Assembly (NCBI RefSeq): GCF_000003815.2
Contig: NC_049986.1
Location: forward strand, 15,021,811 to 15,085,810
Direction of reading: 5' to 3'
Origin: Branchiostoma floridae
Taxonomy: Eukaryota > Chordata > Leptocardii > Amphioxiformes > Branchiostomatidae
Length of the DNA: 64,000 nucleotides
Made by a program: the position numbers and the translations under genes. Below the pieces are notes generated by a model. It had not been told where the DNA came from. It worked only from the letters and a program-made list of their open reading frames with translations, and did not search any database. This document shows positions 34,101 to 46,100 of the stretch, piece by piece; the first letter of the stretch is position 1, and each line of letters starts with the position of its first letter.

Positions 34101-37100
34101 AAACGGAAATAAGATAATAAGTTAGATAGTGAAGTAAGGAAGGTCTGAGGTCTTAGACATACAATTGTACTTTCTCATTGGTCGAAACCACCCAGTCAAC
34201 CTTGATTTATTTCCAAAGTCGGCACTTTTGACCTCTAAGAGAAAGAACGAAATCCAGACGTACCGAAGCTGACGTAGGTCGAGTAGCCCAAGCCAATCAG
34301 TGATTACGTTACTTTTTTTTATGACGGAAAACACACAGTTCTGATCTAAACCCAGCGATTACTCTTAATGTCGGTACCTTCGATGTCTCCGGGCAGACAC
34401 ACTGTCCTGACGTAAGGTCCGAACGTCACCGGGCGGGACAGACGGATTAAGGCAATGTCGTAGTCGTAATCAAGACGCTCGTGGTCGTACCTGGGGTGTA
34501 CGTGAAGCTCTCGGATTCCAAAGTCGTGTACTTCGTTGCCAAGGTCTTTGTCACTGCGTGCCAACATCCCTGAGATAAACAGCTACAAATTACCTACAAT
34601 CTTACTCCCTTCGTGCTTGCGGTATTAGCAACATTAAGAACCCTATCTTTGTCGTGATATATAGTCACTGTGACTTAATGAACACATGATAAATATTACA
34701 TTTTGACAGTTTTCATTCGTGAGAGTGTTGGATAGCATCTATTTGTTCCAAGGATGAAACGGACATTGAGTGATACAATGATATATCATCTTTTCTATGA
34801 TGAGTGTACTCCATTGCAAAATATTCCTACCACATTACGAAACAAATAGATGAGAACGTAACACCGATTGTGACAAGCTCACCCAAATATATCCTGTACT
34901 CCTCGATGTTTCTGTCAGGCGGAAAGCAGTGTGCCGCTGACATGACCCACTCACCGGTCACCAACACTCCTCCGCAGTGGAAGTTATAATTACTCTGAAA
35001 CAGAGACATCTTGTAACCATGGGGATTGCTATGAATGATGATGACAGCAAAATGACTGAATCAACATTTACTAAAAACATCTTGTGAGCAGGGATAAAGT
35101 AAAATGTTTTGCGCTGTACGGATCGATGATTACAAATGAAGAGATTTAGCCTAGAACAATGGCAATGAATGTTAGAACCATGCATTATCTTAGGCAAACG
35201 GACCCATTTGGGTTTCGAAAGACTCATGTAGTAGTTTTTTGCTGACCTTCCGGACGCTTCTACCTCCGTCCCCAACAAAGATGGCGGCTTGCCAAGGCCA
35301 GGCTCCATGTCTTGCGGTCACCCCGCCTATGATTTTGCCTCTGACCGGAGGAGTTGTCCGCCCTGATACGCCACACAGCGAATAGTCTGTCAAGTAAGCA
35401 ACAGCAAATATCAAAGTCGTGTCATATTACTAGTCTCTACCAGATTCCTGCCTGGCCGAATAGGGGACTTAAGCCAAGCTAGGAATAAAAGCCTGGTAAG
35501 AGTTAATTGGCCTAGGATTGTTGGCCGGCCTGGCAAACTGTACTTCTCGGCCATCCGACTCTTCTGGCGTGTTTTCTGCCAATTTCTACAATTTTTCCAG
35601 AGACCTATGGAGCCTGGTAGAGGTTATCATATTGCATTGAATACATGCAGTGTATTGAAGTGGTTTCTAGTGTAGATGGCAATAATTTGACAAACTTGGT
35701 GGGTTCTATTATCATCAAAGAGTAAAGTTACCGATGCTGTTGCTAGTCACGTTCGATACGAGCCACTCCAAAGTCAAGTAGTCCTTTAAGACGAAGAAAT
35801 GTTCCCTTGGAGGATCAGATGCTATTTTCTGGAGCTGTGACTTGACGATGTTCTTCCCTACGCCGATGCAGAACACTTCGACGTCTTCGTCCTCCCTCAA
35901 CTTCTGCGCCTCTGCCGAAGGGTCGCCACCCATGTTGTGAACCCCTGAAACATCGTAGACATGTTTTCTCTTTTGAAACGATCCCAAAATTTATAAATGT
36001 ATCGACTGTATCATTGAAGGTTATTTGATACATACTGATTTTTCAGTAATGATGATCAAAGTCAGGGAACAAGTTTATAAGTGTTCTCATAAGGGTACGA
36101 AACGAACTCAAATCTCACAACGTTTGGAGCGCTCAAGATGTCCTCAAATCTCAGCCGAAATTTTGAAATATAACACGTTAATCGTACTTACCGTCTGTGA
36201 TAAGTATAACCGCTTGTTTAGCCGCCCGTTCAGGAAAGACCTGTTGGCTGGCGACTATCATGTTCTCCCTGAGAAACTTCAGAGCCTCCCTCGTGTTCGT
36301 GCCGCTGTCTGTCACAAACGATACATAAATTAATCAATACATCAATCAATCAATCAGTAAAATTTACTACTCTACCTTTTCTGCCGTAGTTGCACTTCCT
36401 AGAGGCCCAGTGGAGGTCATTGGACATTTACCACGGTAGGATAGTGAACTGCTCAGTTAGACACACAGGTCACGTCAGTTCCCTAATACCATAATTGAAA
36501 ATAATTGACAACATACTTATTTCCTTGGACAGGTTAGACCAGTCGACATTGTCAAGGCGGCCCAGTGTATCTTGGACGGACAGGACCTCTTGTTTGGAGA
36601 ATAGCACCTTTGTTTTGGACGCGAACGCAATAGCACCAACTCGAGTTCCGCCAGGAAGAGTAGATACTCCAACCTATAAGTATTTGATAGGGGAAAAGTT
36701 ACAATTGCTATTGTAAGTGCAAAGTATGTGTCAAAGACGCGTCACAATCTTGGCTACAGATTTAACATAGCATAAGCACACAAACGACAGCACTGCATAA
36801 AAATAAAGACTGAACGATTCTAAGCTGATTTGGACGGGGGGCGGTATAGGCTTCCAGGCACTTTGACCCATTTCTGTAAGTCACGTGTCAGTTATTCTGT
36901 CTGCGCATGCGACCCACAATTAAGTTTGTCGCACATACATCTTACTTTGTTGTACCCACCGCTCAGCCACACTGAACGTTTGCATTTCACAGCCTTTACT
37001 TCATTGATATTCACTTAAGATAGAAACTCTTCCAACGGTGATAATGGTGGTATGGAAATAAAGCTTACCTTCCCAATAAGAGCCTTTGCGAAATCAACAG

Positions 37101-40100
37101 AAGCATTGAACTGGTGGTCACCGACACTTTCCGAAGCGTCAAAGACAAAGTACAGATCCAGTCCGTTGGGGTTGTTTGTGTCGAGGAACCTGGCTCTGGA
37201 CCCCCTGCATTGGTCTCGGTTGTTTCTATCCACATGGCTGGAACAGGACGCATGCGCGAGGGCGTCCAATCTCATGCCGAAGTTTGCTGCAACATCCGGG
37301 ACACTGTCGAAGTCGTTTGGCCCTAAATGTGGAAATTTCATGCCTACATTACCTTGTGACGTCGTAAGGTACCCCATTTTACCGCTATGTGCCTTTACAT
37401 GTAATCTGTGATGAATTGTTTCAGTAAATGTGCTGGTGTATCAAGAATGGGGAAATTGTACAACTTCACTAAAACAAGTCTAGAACATTGTGGATCTTGA
37501 TTAGTTTTACCGACATTTTTACCAAGAACTGTAAACTTCCAATCGCCACGATCCTTCCTACTCCCAATTTTACTTACCCAAGCACCGCGTGTCCTCTCCC
37601 GACCATTCTCCGGACCGCAGGCACTTCCGTCTCCGGGACCCGAGCATCTCGTACCCAGGGTTGCAGTGGAAGATGATGACGTCGTGACGATTGTAGCTGT
37701 TCCCTGTCTTCCTGCCGTTAACTGGCGTCGGTAGAACTGGGCAATCGGACCCTAAAAGTGCCACAGGAAAAATTAGCAAGAGGCACACAAAAAAACCGGA
37801 CGTTGAACATCAGCTGTTACCGTCTAACAATGTAAACAGTATGCATTCAATCTTATACAGTTCTAGTTCTAGGAGCAAGGATGAGACCCACCAGTAACCC
37901 TTTCAGCTTTTTGTCCGCTATCATACGGGCCATTTCTACACACAGTATTAACACATGTAAAATTATAGCACAAATACAATTCAATTATATTACATTACAT
38001 TTCAGTCACCATCGTGCTTTGATTTGTTTACTTCATTCTTAATCTATTATCCCTTTCATTTTCGGTAAGCAAGAAACCAAGCCATGAATGAAATATCAAC
38101 ATACTTTCATCGTCACAGGTTGTGTCGGTGCCGTTCCATGTGCCGTCCTCTCTGCAGGTTCTCTTCGGGGACCCGTACAGGGTGTACCCGCTGAAGCACG
38201 AGAAGTGCACGGTGGACCCGACGGATGTCCTTGTGCCTACCCGCCTGCCGCTCTCCGGTGATCTTATACTCGGACACTGAAGGGCTGTTGCTGCAATAGT
38301 CCAGAACGACACATTGCAATTACACGTAGCAAGCTCCGGCAACCGACCGACCGAATGCCCTAGTGTCTGTGGCCAAGTGTCTATGGCCGACTGATCGAAT
38401 ACCATTATTATGTATCATATGTATACCATCATTGCATGTAGCTCGCTCATAAATACACTATATGAATACTCAAAACTGTGGCACTAGAATATCGTCATAT
38501 CTAGTTTAATCACAATTTTTGTCACGTTCTGTTGAACACAGCACACTGGGTGCGCCATTTGAAGGAGCTATGAAGCGAAAGTCATAAAACCAAGTTTTGC
38601 CTTAAGTAGGACCAAGTAGCAGTGGCTTTTTTTTTGGGGGGGGGGCTAAGTTTGTTCCCTTTCCCATGTTGGCCGATGTTGAAAATCGCGAATAAGCGTA
38701 AGGCTTTCACAGAAGTGTGGTAGAAAAAAAGTTGGAAGAACAACCATGCAACTTTTTCAGCTCTGTTGCTCTCTGTCGAAGAAGTCTAGTCTAGGGTAGT
38801 ACGCGGGCTTTGATCATTTATCTACACCAGTTTCATTTTTTTAACAACGTTTAACAGTGTATCAGAAACAATACACAGTAAGTGTGCGTCTACTACGGGC
38901 TATGAGGCCACCTCAACTATCTCCCAATGGTTCTCCAAACACGCAGGAGCGTACACAGTACAGCCATAGATTTGATACTAGTCTAGTAGACAGTAGTATG
39001 GTTGACTCGTGTTGCAGGTGGTAAATTACCAATTTGCAATATAAGGGTACCGGGGTAATATAATCTCAATACTTGACAGGACATATAGTACAACACATGT
39101 ACGTCGTCTTCAGGATTTGACAGTATAAAATGTTAGTGTTTATAACGAGATTGGCTTATTTACTAGACTGTTTTATTTTCTACTCGGTGTCTCTTGTTCC
39201 CGAATGGTACCCAGTTTGGGGTCATCTCAGGTCAGGATGAAAGAACGCCCCACCCAACAATGCCCCGTTCCAGAACATCTTTATGCCTCGAAGTCGAACC
39301 TGGCAACCGGTCTAGTAAACAGAGCAGTTCTAGCTTTCCCCGAGAACGCACGTGTTTTTCACCCGTGCCGTTTGAGAAGTATTTTCGCGCGTATAACAGA
39401 TTATTTGGCATTCATAATGCCAAAGTCAGGTAAAGAAAAGAGATTCGGTGTCACCAGGACACAAGGAGCCGCTAAGTCGGCGCAGAGAGACGCTCTCCAC
39501 AGAGAAGAGCGAGAGTCAAGAACGGAGCAGCAGTTTGGTGAGCATCAACAACTTTTAAGTCAAACTGACTTGTACACTTTACTTGTTAACATACATAGTT
39601 GCCTATTCCTTTATCTGTGTACATGTATGACTTAGGTAACTGAAACCTTTGTTATCAATGCCAACAAAGTCCATTTTGTCCACGTTTAGATTTCCTGCTT
39701 CCCTCCGGATTAACCCTCCCGCTGCCACAGCGTGTAGAGGAGGAGACCCGAGCTTTCAGCGCTCGGCCTCACGACAAGGTACGGACACTCAGTTTTAACG
39801 TGTCCTCACCAAAGCACAATGAGGTCTTAGCTGTTATTCAGAAGTCTATGTGTTTCCTTATCTTTCTTGAAGGAAGGAAAATAATAGCTATACAGTATGA
39901 TGTGTTCAGACATCGTCTTCATCTTCCTCTTTCCAAATTCATTATCTTTCCAAATGAATTTGTGCAGAATCTAGGTTCTACGACTTTATCATTGATCAAT
40001 GTTACCATTATAACGCTTTCAGGCGGTTTTAACGAAACGCCCAGTGACGCAAAAGCGCAGGGACGGAAGGAAGAAGCCCTACGGAACGTCATGGCGGGCC

Positions 40101-43100
40101 GGTGACGGAGAGTTCACGGACGACGATCGGAGCCCCAGCCGGGGCAGACAGGGACAGGACAGACACGGTTCAGGACAGCTGAAGACGTGTCAACAAGACA
40201 CATCGTGCACTACGTACAAGGTAACTTAGGACACTTGAACCTTCAACGTATCCTCACCAAAACACCCTGTGATCCTCTGTTGGTATGTAGTAGTGTTTAA
40301 CGGACAGATTTACAAACAGGACGTGTTGTTTCGAATTTTCGATAGTCTTTTTATCCGACAGGCATTATTCTAATTTGTCGTATCGACATCTGACCCTTAC
40401 AATCCCAGCATAATGATAGATACTGAACTGATATTGCCCTAGCTAAACTAGAAAAAAACAGAAATCATAGCCTTTTCCCACGTGCTTAGTAATTCAGCAC
40501 CATGGACGGGTACATTTCGTTGTGCGTGGACGATTTTTTGGTGACAAGGATATGTGTGATCGCTTTCCCGTATTTCTATTCATACTCAAGTAAGTAGTCG
40601 AAAGCCTGTCCTGTTTACCTGTATGTAAATGGCTATTTAAGGTTCCGGGTCGGAGTTCAAATCTTACCTGCGGAAGGGTGCTGTAATAGGCCGGAAGTGC
40701 GCTGTTGTCTCCCTCAATTTTGCTCCCTATTGGCTGGTGTAAACGTTGTTATCACATGGATTTTTTTTCATTATTCACTCATATAGCTTCTCTGCCAGGT
40801 AGGCCATTGTCTTCGGAAATTCGTTTTTTTTTCTAAGCAGCTTCGATAAAAAATGTTACCAAATGATGCTTTTCGTGTCCGAAATCGACATTTCTACATC
40901 TTCTACCCCAAATAAAGAGGCAACAGACGATATCAATACGTTTCTCTGAAAGAAGCAAGTAACGGCTTTTCACAGTAATGATTACTTTTTGCGTCCTACA
41001 TTTCTTAGCTGAACTGTAGCCCTTTGGCTACCTTTGGCTAATTTTGAAGGGCTACCTCCAAAATTGTAAGAGAAACTCCGGTCCAAGACCTTAACACCAG
41101 GGACTCCCCTTGCTTGGCAGACCAAGCTATGTTTGCATTCCACCAAACTAACATAACAGCATAATCATACTTTGTTCAATGGTAACCTTTCAGACCGCTG
41201 TGTCAAAGCGCACGAGTACAACAAAGCGCAGAGACAGAAGGAGCCAGCCATACGACACCTCATGGCTGTCCGGAGACGAGTCAGAACAGGACGACGAAGA
41301 AGATTACAGGAGCTCCAGCCGGGGCAGGCCGCGCCAAGACAAGCGCGCCTCACATCATGATAGGTCTTCACGGATCGCGTCCTCCACTCCAACCACTCCT
41401 CACATCCCCGCTCCCCCGTCCAGAAAGGAGAAGAGACGGCTGTGTCCTACTCCCATCGTGCTGACACTCCGCCGTGTCGCACCGCCTCCTCAATACAAAG
41501 CCGAGGAGGCAGCTGGAGCAACTAAAGAGTACATAGTCGTAAAAAGGAGCGAATCAACCAATTCAAACGTCTGCCATGACGATGCAGGTAGCATAAAGCG
41601 CCCTTGCTCTACCTTGGAGGACTCGGAAGAGTCCCGTCGTCAAGATGGCAAAGGCAGCAAACGTCGGATTTCGTACCAAGAGTACATTAACAGATGCAGG
41701 AGTGGTGACAGAAGAAACGTGACCGCCGGTGCAGCTACAGTGCATGACGGCACCAAAGTCAAAGTCTCGGATGAGACGGAGAAGAGTCCAACTTCCGATC
41801 GCGATCGCCGAGTGATCAAAGCACGGCGGCGGATGAGCCAGCACGAGCTAGCGGAAGTCTCGTCACAAATACGCGCCCGTAAAGAGGCACTGTGCCCTCT
41901 GGCAGCAGAGAAGAAGACGACCGCCCCCATAAGCCGCCCTACCTCGTCCGGCTCAGCTGATGTGAGTGCCGCTGCACCAACCCAGGAAGAAACACCTGCA
42001 GTCAGTACAGACGGCGATACCGCAGGCGTACGTCATGGACGGCGTGACGTCATCAAGCACAAGCCGACGTCATCGAGATCAAACATTGGGAAGACGCTCA
42101 TCGAGTTCATCAAAAGAGAGGAGGAGAAGATCAGAAGAGACCAAAAGCTCCGGGAGCTCTTCCGCAAAAAGGCGGCGGCGCTGGCGGCGAAGATTGGAGG
42201 TAGAGGAGCCAGCCGCAGCAGCGGGCCTCCAGCGGCAGCGGAGTTACAGGAGAAGTTGGTCAGATCGGACTCCCCAAAACGTCGGGACGGACGTCTCCGG
42301 CACAGCCTGGGTCAGTCACAGATTCCTCCTAGCGACCAGGAGACGGATATCAGACCACCGGCCCAGCAGTACCCTGTCCAACAGCTCATCCAACCAAGTA
42401 ACATTTCACAGGTGAGTAGGTATAAACTATATATCAGCAGTTTTCATTAATTGATAAAGACTGTCATGTGAAAAATATCAAACAAAGACGGCAAGTATCC
42501 AAACGTTGTGCGTGGGTTAGCTCTGTATATCTTGGAAATATTATGTTATGGGCGTGATGCCATGAGATCAAGAAAAGTATATTCTTTCAAATGACAACTT
42601 GAAACTAAATTTTACAAGTGAGTAAGATGTCCAGCATAGTGTACTAGTGATTTTAAAGGTATCAGCGATCAGTGTTTAAACATGTCGACATGGACGTGAT
42701 TTTAAGTGCTTCTTGACCTCATGTCCGTTTGGAAACATCCTTGTCTAACAGATGTCACAGAGCGGTGGGAATGCACAACGTCTCCTAGCGGCGACGGCTG
42801 TCGCTGCACCACTCCAAAACGTGCCACATGGTGTCCGGACGGACAACCCGAGAGACAACAGGCTCCGTGACATCGTGCCTGATGGTGTCCGTACGGACAA
42901 CCCGAGAGACAACAGGCTCCGTGACATCGTGCCTGATGGTGTCCGTACGGACAACCCGAGAGACAACAGGCTCCGTGACATCGTACCTGATGGTGTCCGG
43001 ACGGACAACCCGAGAGACAACAGGCTCCGTGACATCGTACCTGATGGTGTCCGGACGAACAGCCAGGCAGGACACAGCAGCGCCCACAGATACATGACGT

Positions 43101-46100
43101 CATCTCGTCCTGACCAGTTCCCTCCAAGTGACGTCAGACAGGTGAGTTCTATCCCGGAGTCCTCATTCATGTGTTGATCTGGATTTTTTCCTTTATCCTT
43201 TCTCTTTGGTGCTTTTTAATGTTCCATCGGAGTGGTGGCATTAGCTGAATCGTCACAGTAACAGCCATTTGGAGTCTTTCCAACATATTTCTTGTGGACA
43301 CCAGTGCGGTATACCCTCCGATATGGCATTTAATGCTTTACTTGCCTAAAAAAACATAAGCCGGAGATAGGATTCTCTTATTCAGATCATTAATTAACAT
43401 AGGCTATTTTAGATGTGCTTCAGGCGCCGTTCAGGGGATAACACACTGCTTGTTACGGTTTTTATTTGAATTTCAAAAATTGTCTCCCTCCACCACCGCA
43501 GTCACGTGTTGAACCGCACCTCACACGGCCGGATGGGCGTCTGCAGGGTTACAAACGGCAGCCAGGGACCACGTCAGACTTGCGTCGTCCTGCTGATGAA
43601 AACGCCCACAGACGACGGCGCGCGCCACGATCTTCAACTCAGACACCCCTGAGGTCCATGCCCATCCAGGCTGTGTATACAGCGAAGGAAATTGAACAGG
43701 TCAGATAACAAACGGAACATCGATGGTTCATACAGTGTACTTTTCTGACAACCATTTTCTTGTTAACCATTTCTTTAAATTAATAAACATGTCACTATAT
43801 TTTTTTAAACTTGTTCCTACACGTAGATCAGCATCCCCTATACTCTTACAAATGTCATCTTTTGTGCAGATGGCATTCGCTTTTTTTACACGGAAATTAA
43901 CTTTTTCTCACAGGGCATTCGCTCCATAAGAAATGCCGATGCTGAAATTCCCTCCTCACACGAGCAGAGGTTGGCGGCAGTCCCTGCACCTCGGCTGTCC
44001 AATCCGGCACTACTGACGTCACTGCCCACCCCTCGGCTGTCCAATCCGCCACTACTGACGTCACTACCCACACCTCGGCTGTCCAATCCGGCACTCCTGA
44101 CGTCACTGCCCACATCTCGGCTGTCCAATCCACCACTCCTGACGTCACTACCCTCACTACGGCTGGCCAATCCGCCACTCCTGACGTCACTGCCCACACC
44201 ACGGCTATCCAATCCGCCACTCCTGACGTCACTGCCCACACCACGGCTGTCCAATCCGCCACTCCTGACGTCACTGCCCACACCTCGGCTGTCCAATCCG
44301 GCACTTCTGACGTCACTGCGCAAACCCTGGCCGTCCAATCCGCCACCCCTGTCGTCATTGCCCACACCTCAGCAGGTTTTACAGGTCAGATTTTACCTGA
44401 TGACAAATGATACTGTAGATCATTGTCTTTCCCTGTGTGATGTTAATATTCAACACTGTGCACTCTTCTGCATTAAATCATACGTTCCGTCTTTGACCAT
44501 GCCTGTGTGGTGATCTTCATGTGACGAGGTCTCTAAGTAAGCGATTAAACGTTGGCACCCATTTTCCCGACAGTTTATGAGGCAGCAAAGAGCCAGTATG
44601 TATGGTGAAGCAGCCGCACGTCAGGAGTCTGGCAACGTACAACAGCAGACGTCACTGCCCATGCCTATGACGTCACCGCTCACAATACAGGGTCTTCAGG
44701 TCAGTTTTTTCGTTATAACACGGCCACTATTCAGTACACTACTTTCTTCTTCAAGCCAGACATTCAATCGGTCACTTAGGCATATCTTTGTATACGTACT
44801 TACGGGGTACCAAAATTGCGTGTAATATACTACCCCTTAAACTGCCAAACCCGGATATATCCGGCACACATATACATACCCTGTGTGCTGTGCCCGGATA
44901 TATCCGGGATAGTGCATTCCCCTGAAGTAGCAGCTTTGCGCGCGTGTAGCGCACGAACCCCGGAAGTTAGGGACTTCGGCATTGTTTGGGGGTTTCTTTT
45001 TAGAGGTCAGCAGTCAACACTGGCACTGATAGCAGTTAATAGGGCTGAAACTCTGGCAGTTTAAGGGCTACAATACCCGAAATATCTTCAAAACTCCTAA
45101 ACAGGACTTACATGAAATAGGTCTTAACCTCCGTATTGCCATGAAGTTAAACTTTGGTGCCTCTTTTTTTCTCAAAAGAGGAACAACAACCAGCTGCAGG
45201 CGGGACTTAACGACAGACCGCCACCATGGGAACCACCTATTGCAGTGGGGTCAGCGACAGCATGGATGCCGATACAGGGCTACCCAAGTATGGGCCGTGA
45301 AGCTGCTGTACGTCAGGAGTCAAGTGACGCACGACAGCAGGCGTCACTGTCCACTCCAAAGGCGTCACCGTTCACAACACGTCAGGTTAGTTTTCTTTTT
45401 TGTTATAACAGATATCATTCAGTTAACGGTACTTTTTTCTTCTAGCAGCCATTCAATCGGTCAAATTAGCACATACATGTATCCTCTAAATTGGTGCCAA
45501 ATTTGCTTGTAATGCTACACTATCCTCTAAATCCTAAAGTGGACTTCCACGCAATAGTCTCGGTACTTCGTCTCGGTATTTCGTCATTAACGTAACTTTT
45601 GGTGCCTCTTTTTTTAGAAGAAGAAGGAGAGCAACAACAACCAGCCGCAGGCGGGTCAAAAAGGCAAACCAAGGAAACCACCCGTTGCAGTGAAAGCCGG
45701 GAAAACCGACAACTTGGGCCCAGCGACAGCATCCACAGGTCGCTCCAGTACCAGAACGGCGATGGCTGTACCATTGATGGCGCCACCGTCAGATATGAAC
45801 AACAACACAATCACGGCACCAGCGACACCAGCTTTGCCGGCAGTGTTGCCAGACAGGATTCCTCTAGAAGACGCCATTAGACTGTTAGTTGGAACTGAAA
45901 GCAAAGATGACCCAAGTCGCCATGTGCATGTGGACAGCCCAATGGCAACAACAGCAGGATCCTCCACAAGCGCTTTTCCCAAGAAGCAAGGTCAGAGCAG
46001 CCCAGCTACCAGTACTGGCAAAATGGGACAAAGCAATGGAAGTAGCTCCTTGAACCTCCTGCCAACCAGCCAGCCGACTCGTTTTGGCGACAAAAGGCCT

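Noticed and set aside
39204-39416. Possible N-terminal extension of the nested gene from the ATG at 39204
   Set aside because: The frame is open, but the composition does not resemble the rest of the protein. The ATG at 39417 begins the lysine/arginine-rich part, so I kept it, noting the uncertainty.
42702-43170. Several long overlapping open frames on both strands
   Set aside because: They arise because the 54-bp tandem repeat is stop-free in most frames. Only the plus-strand frame has matching splice sites and continuity with neighbouring exons.
43886-44367. Long minus-strand frames of Gly/Asp/Ser or Trp/Ala repeats
   Set aside because: They are antisense shadows of the 42-bp repeat in exon 7 of the nested gene.
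42702-44370. CRISPR-like arrays (regular repeats)
   Set aside because: Units are contiguous with no spacers, are coding, and the genome is a metazoan one.
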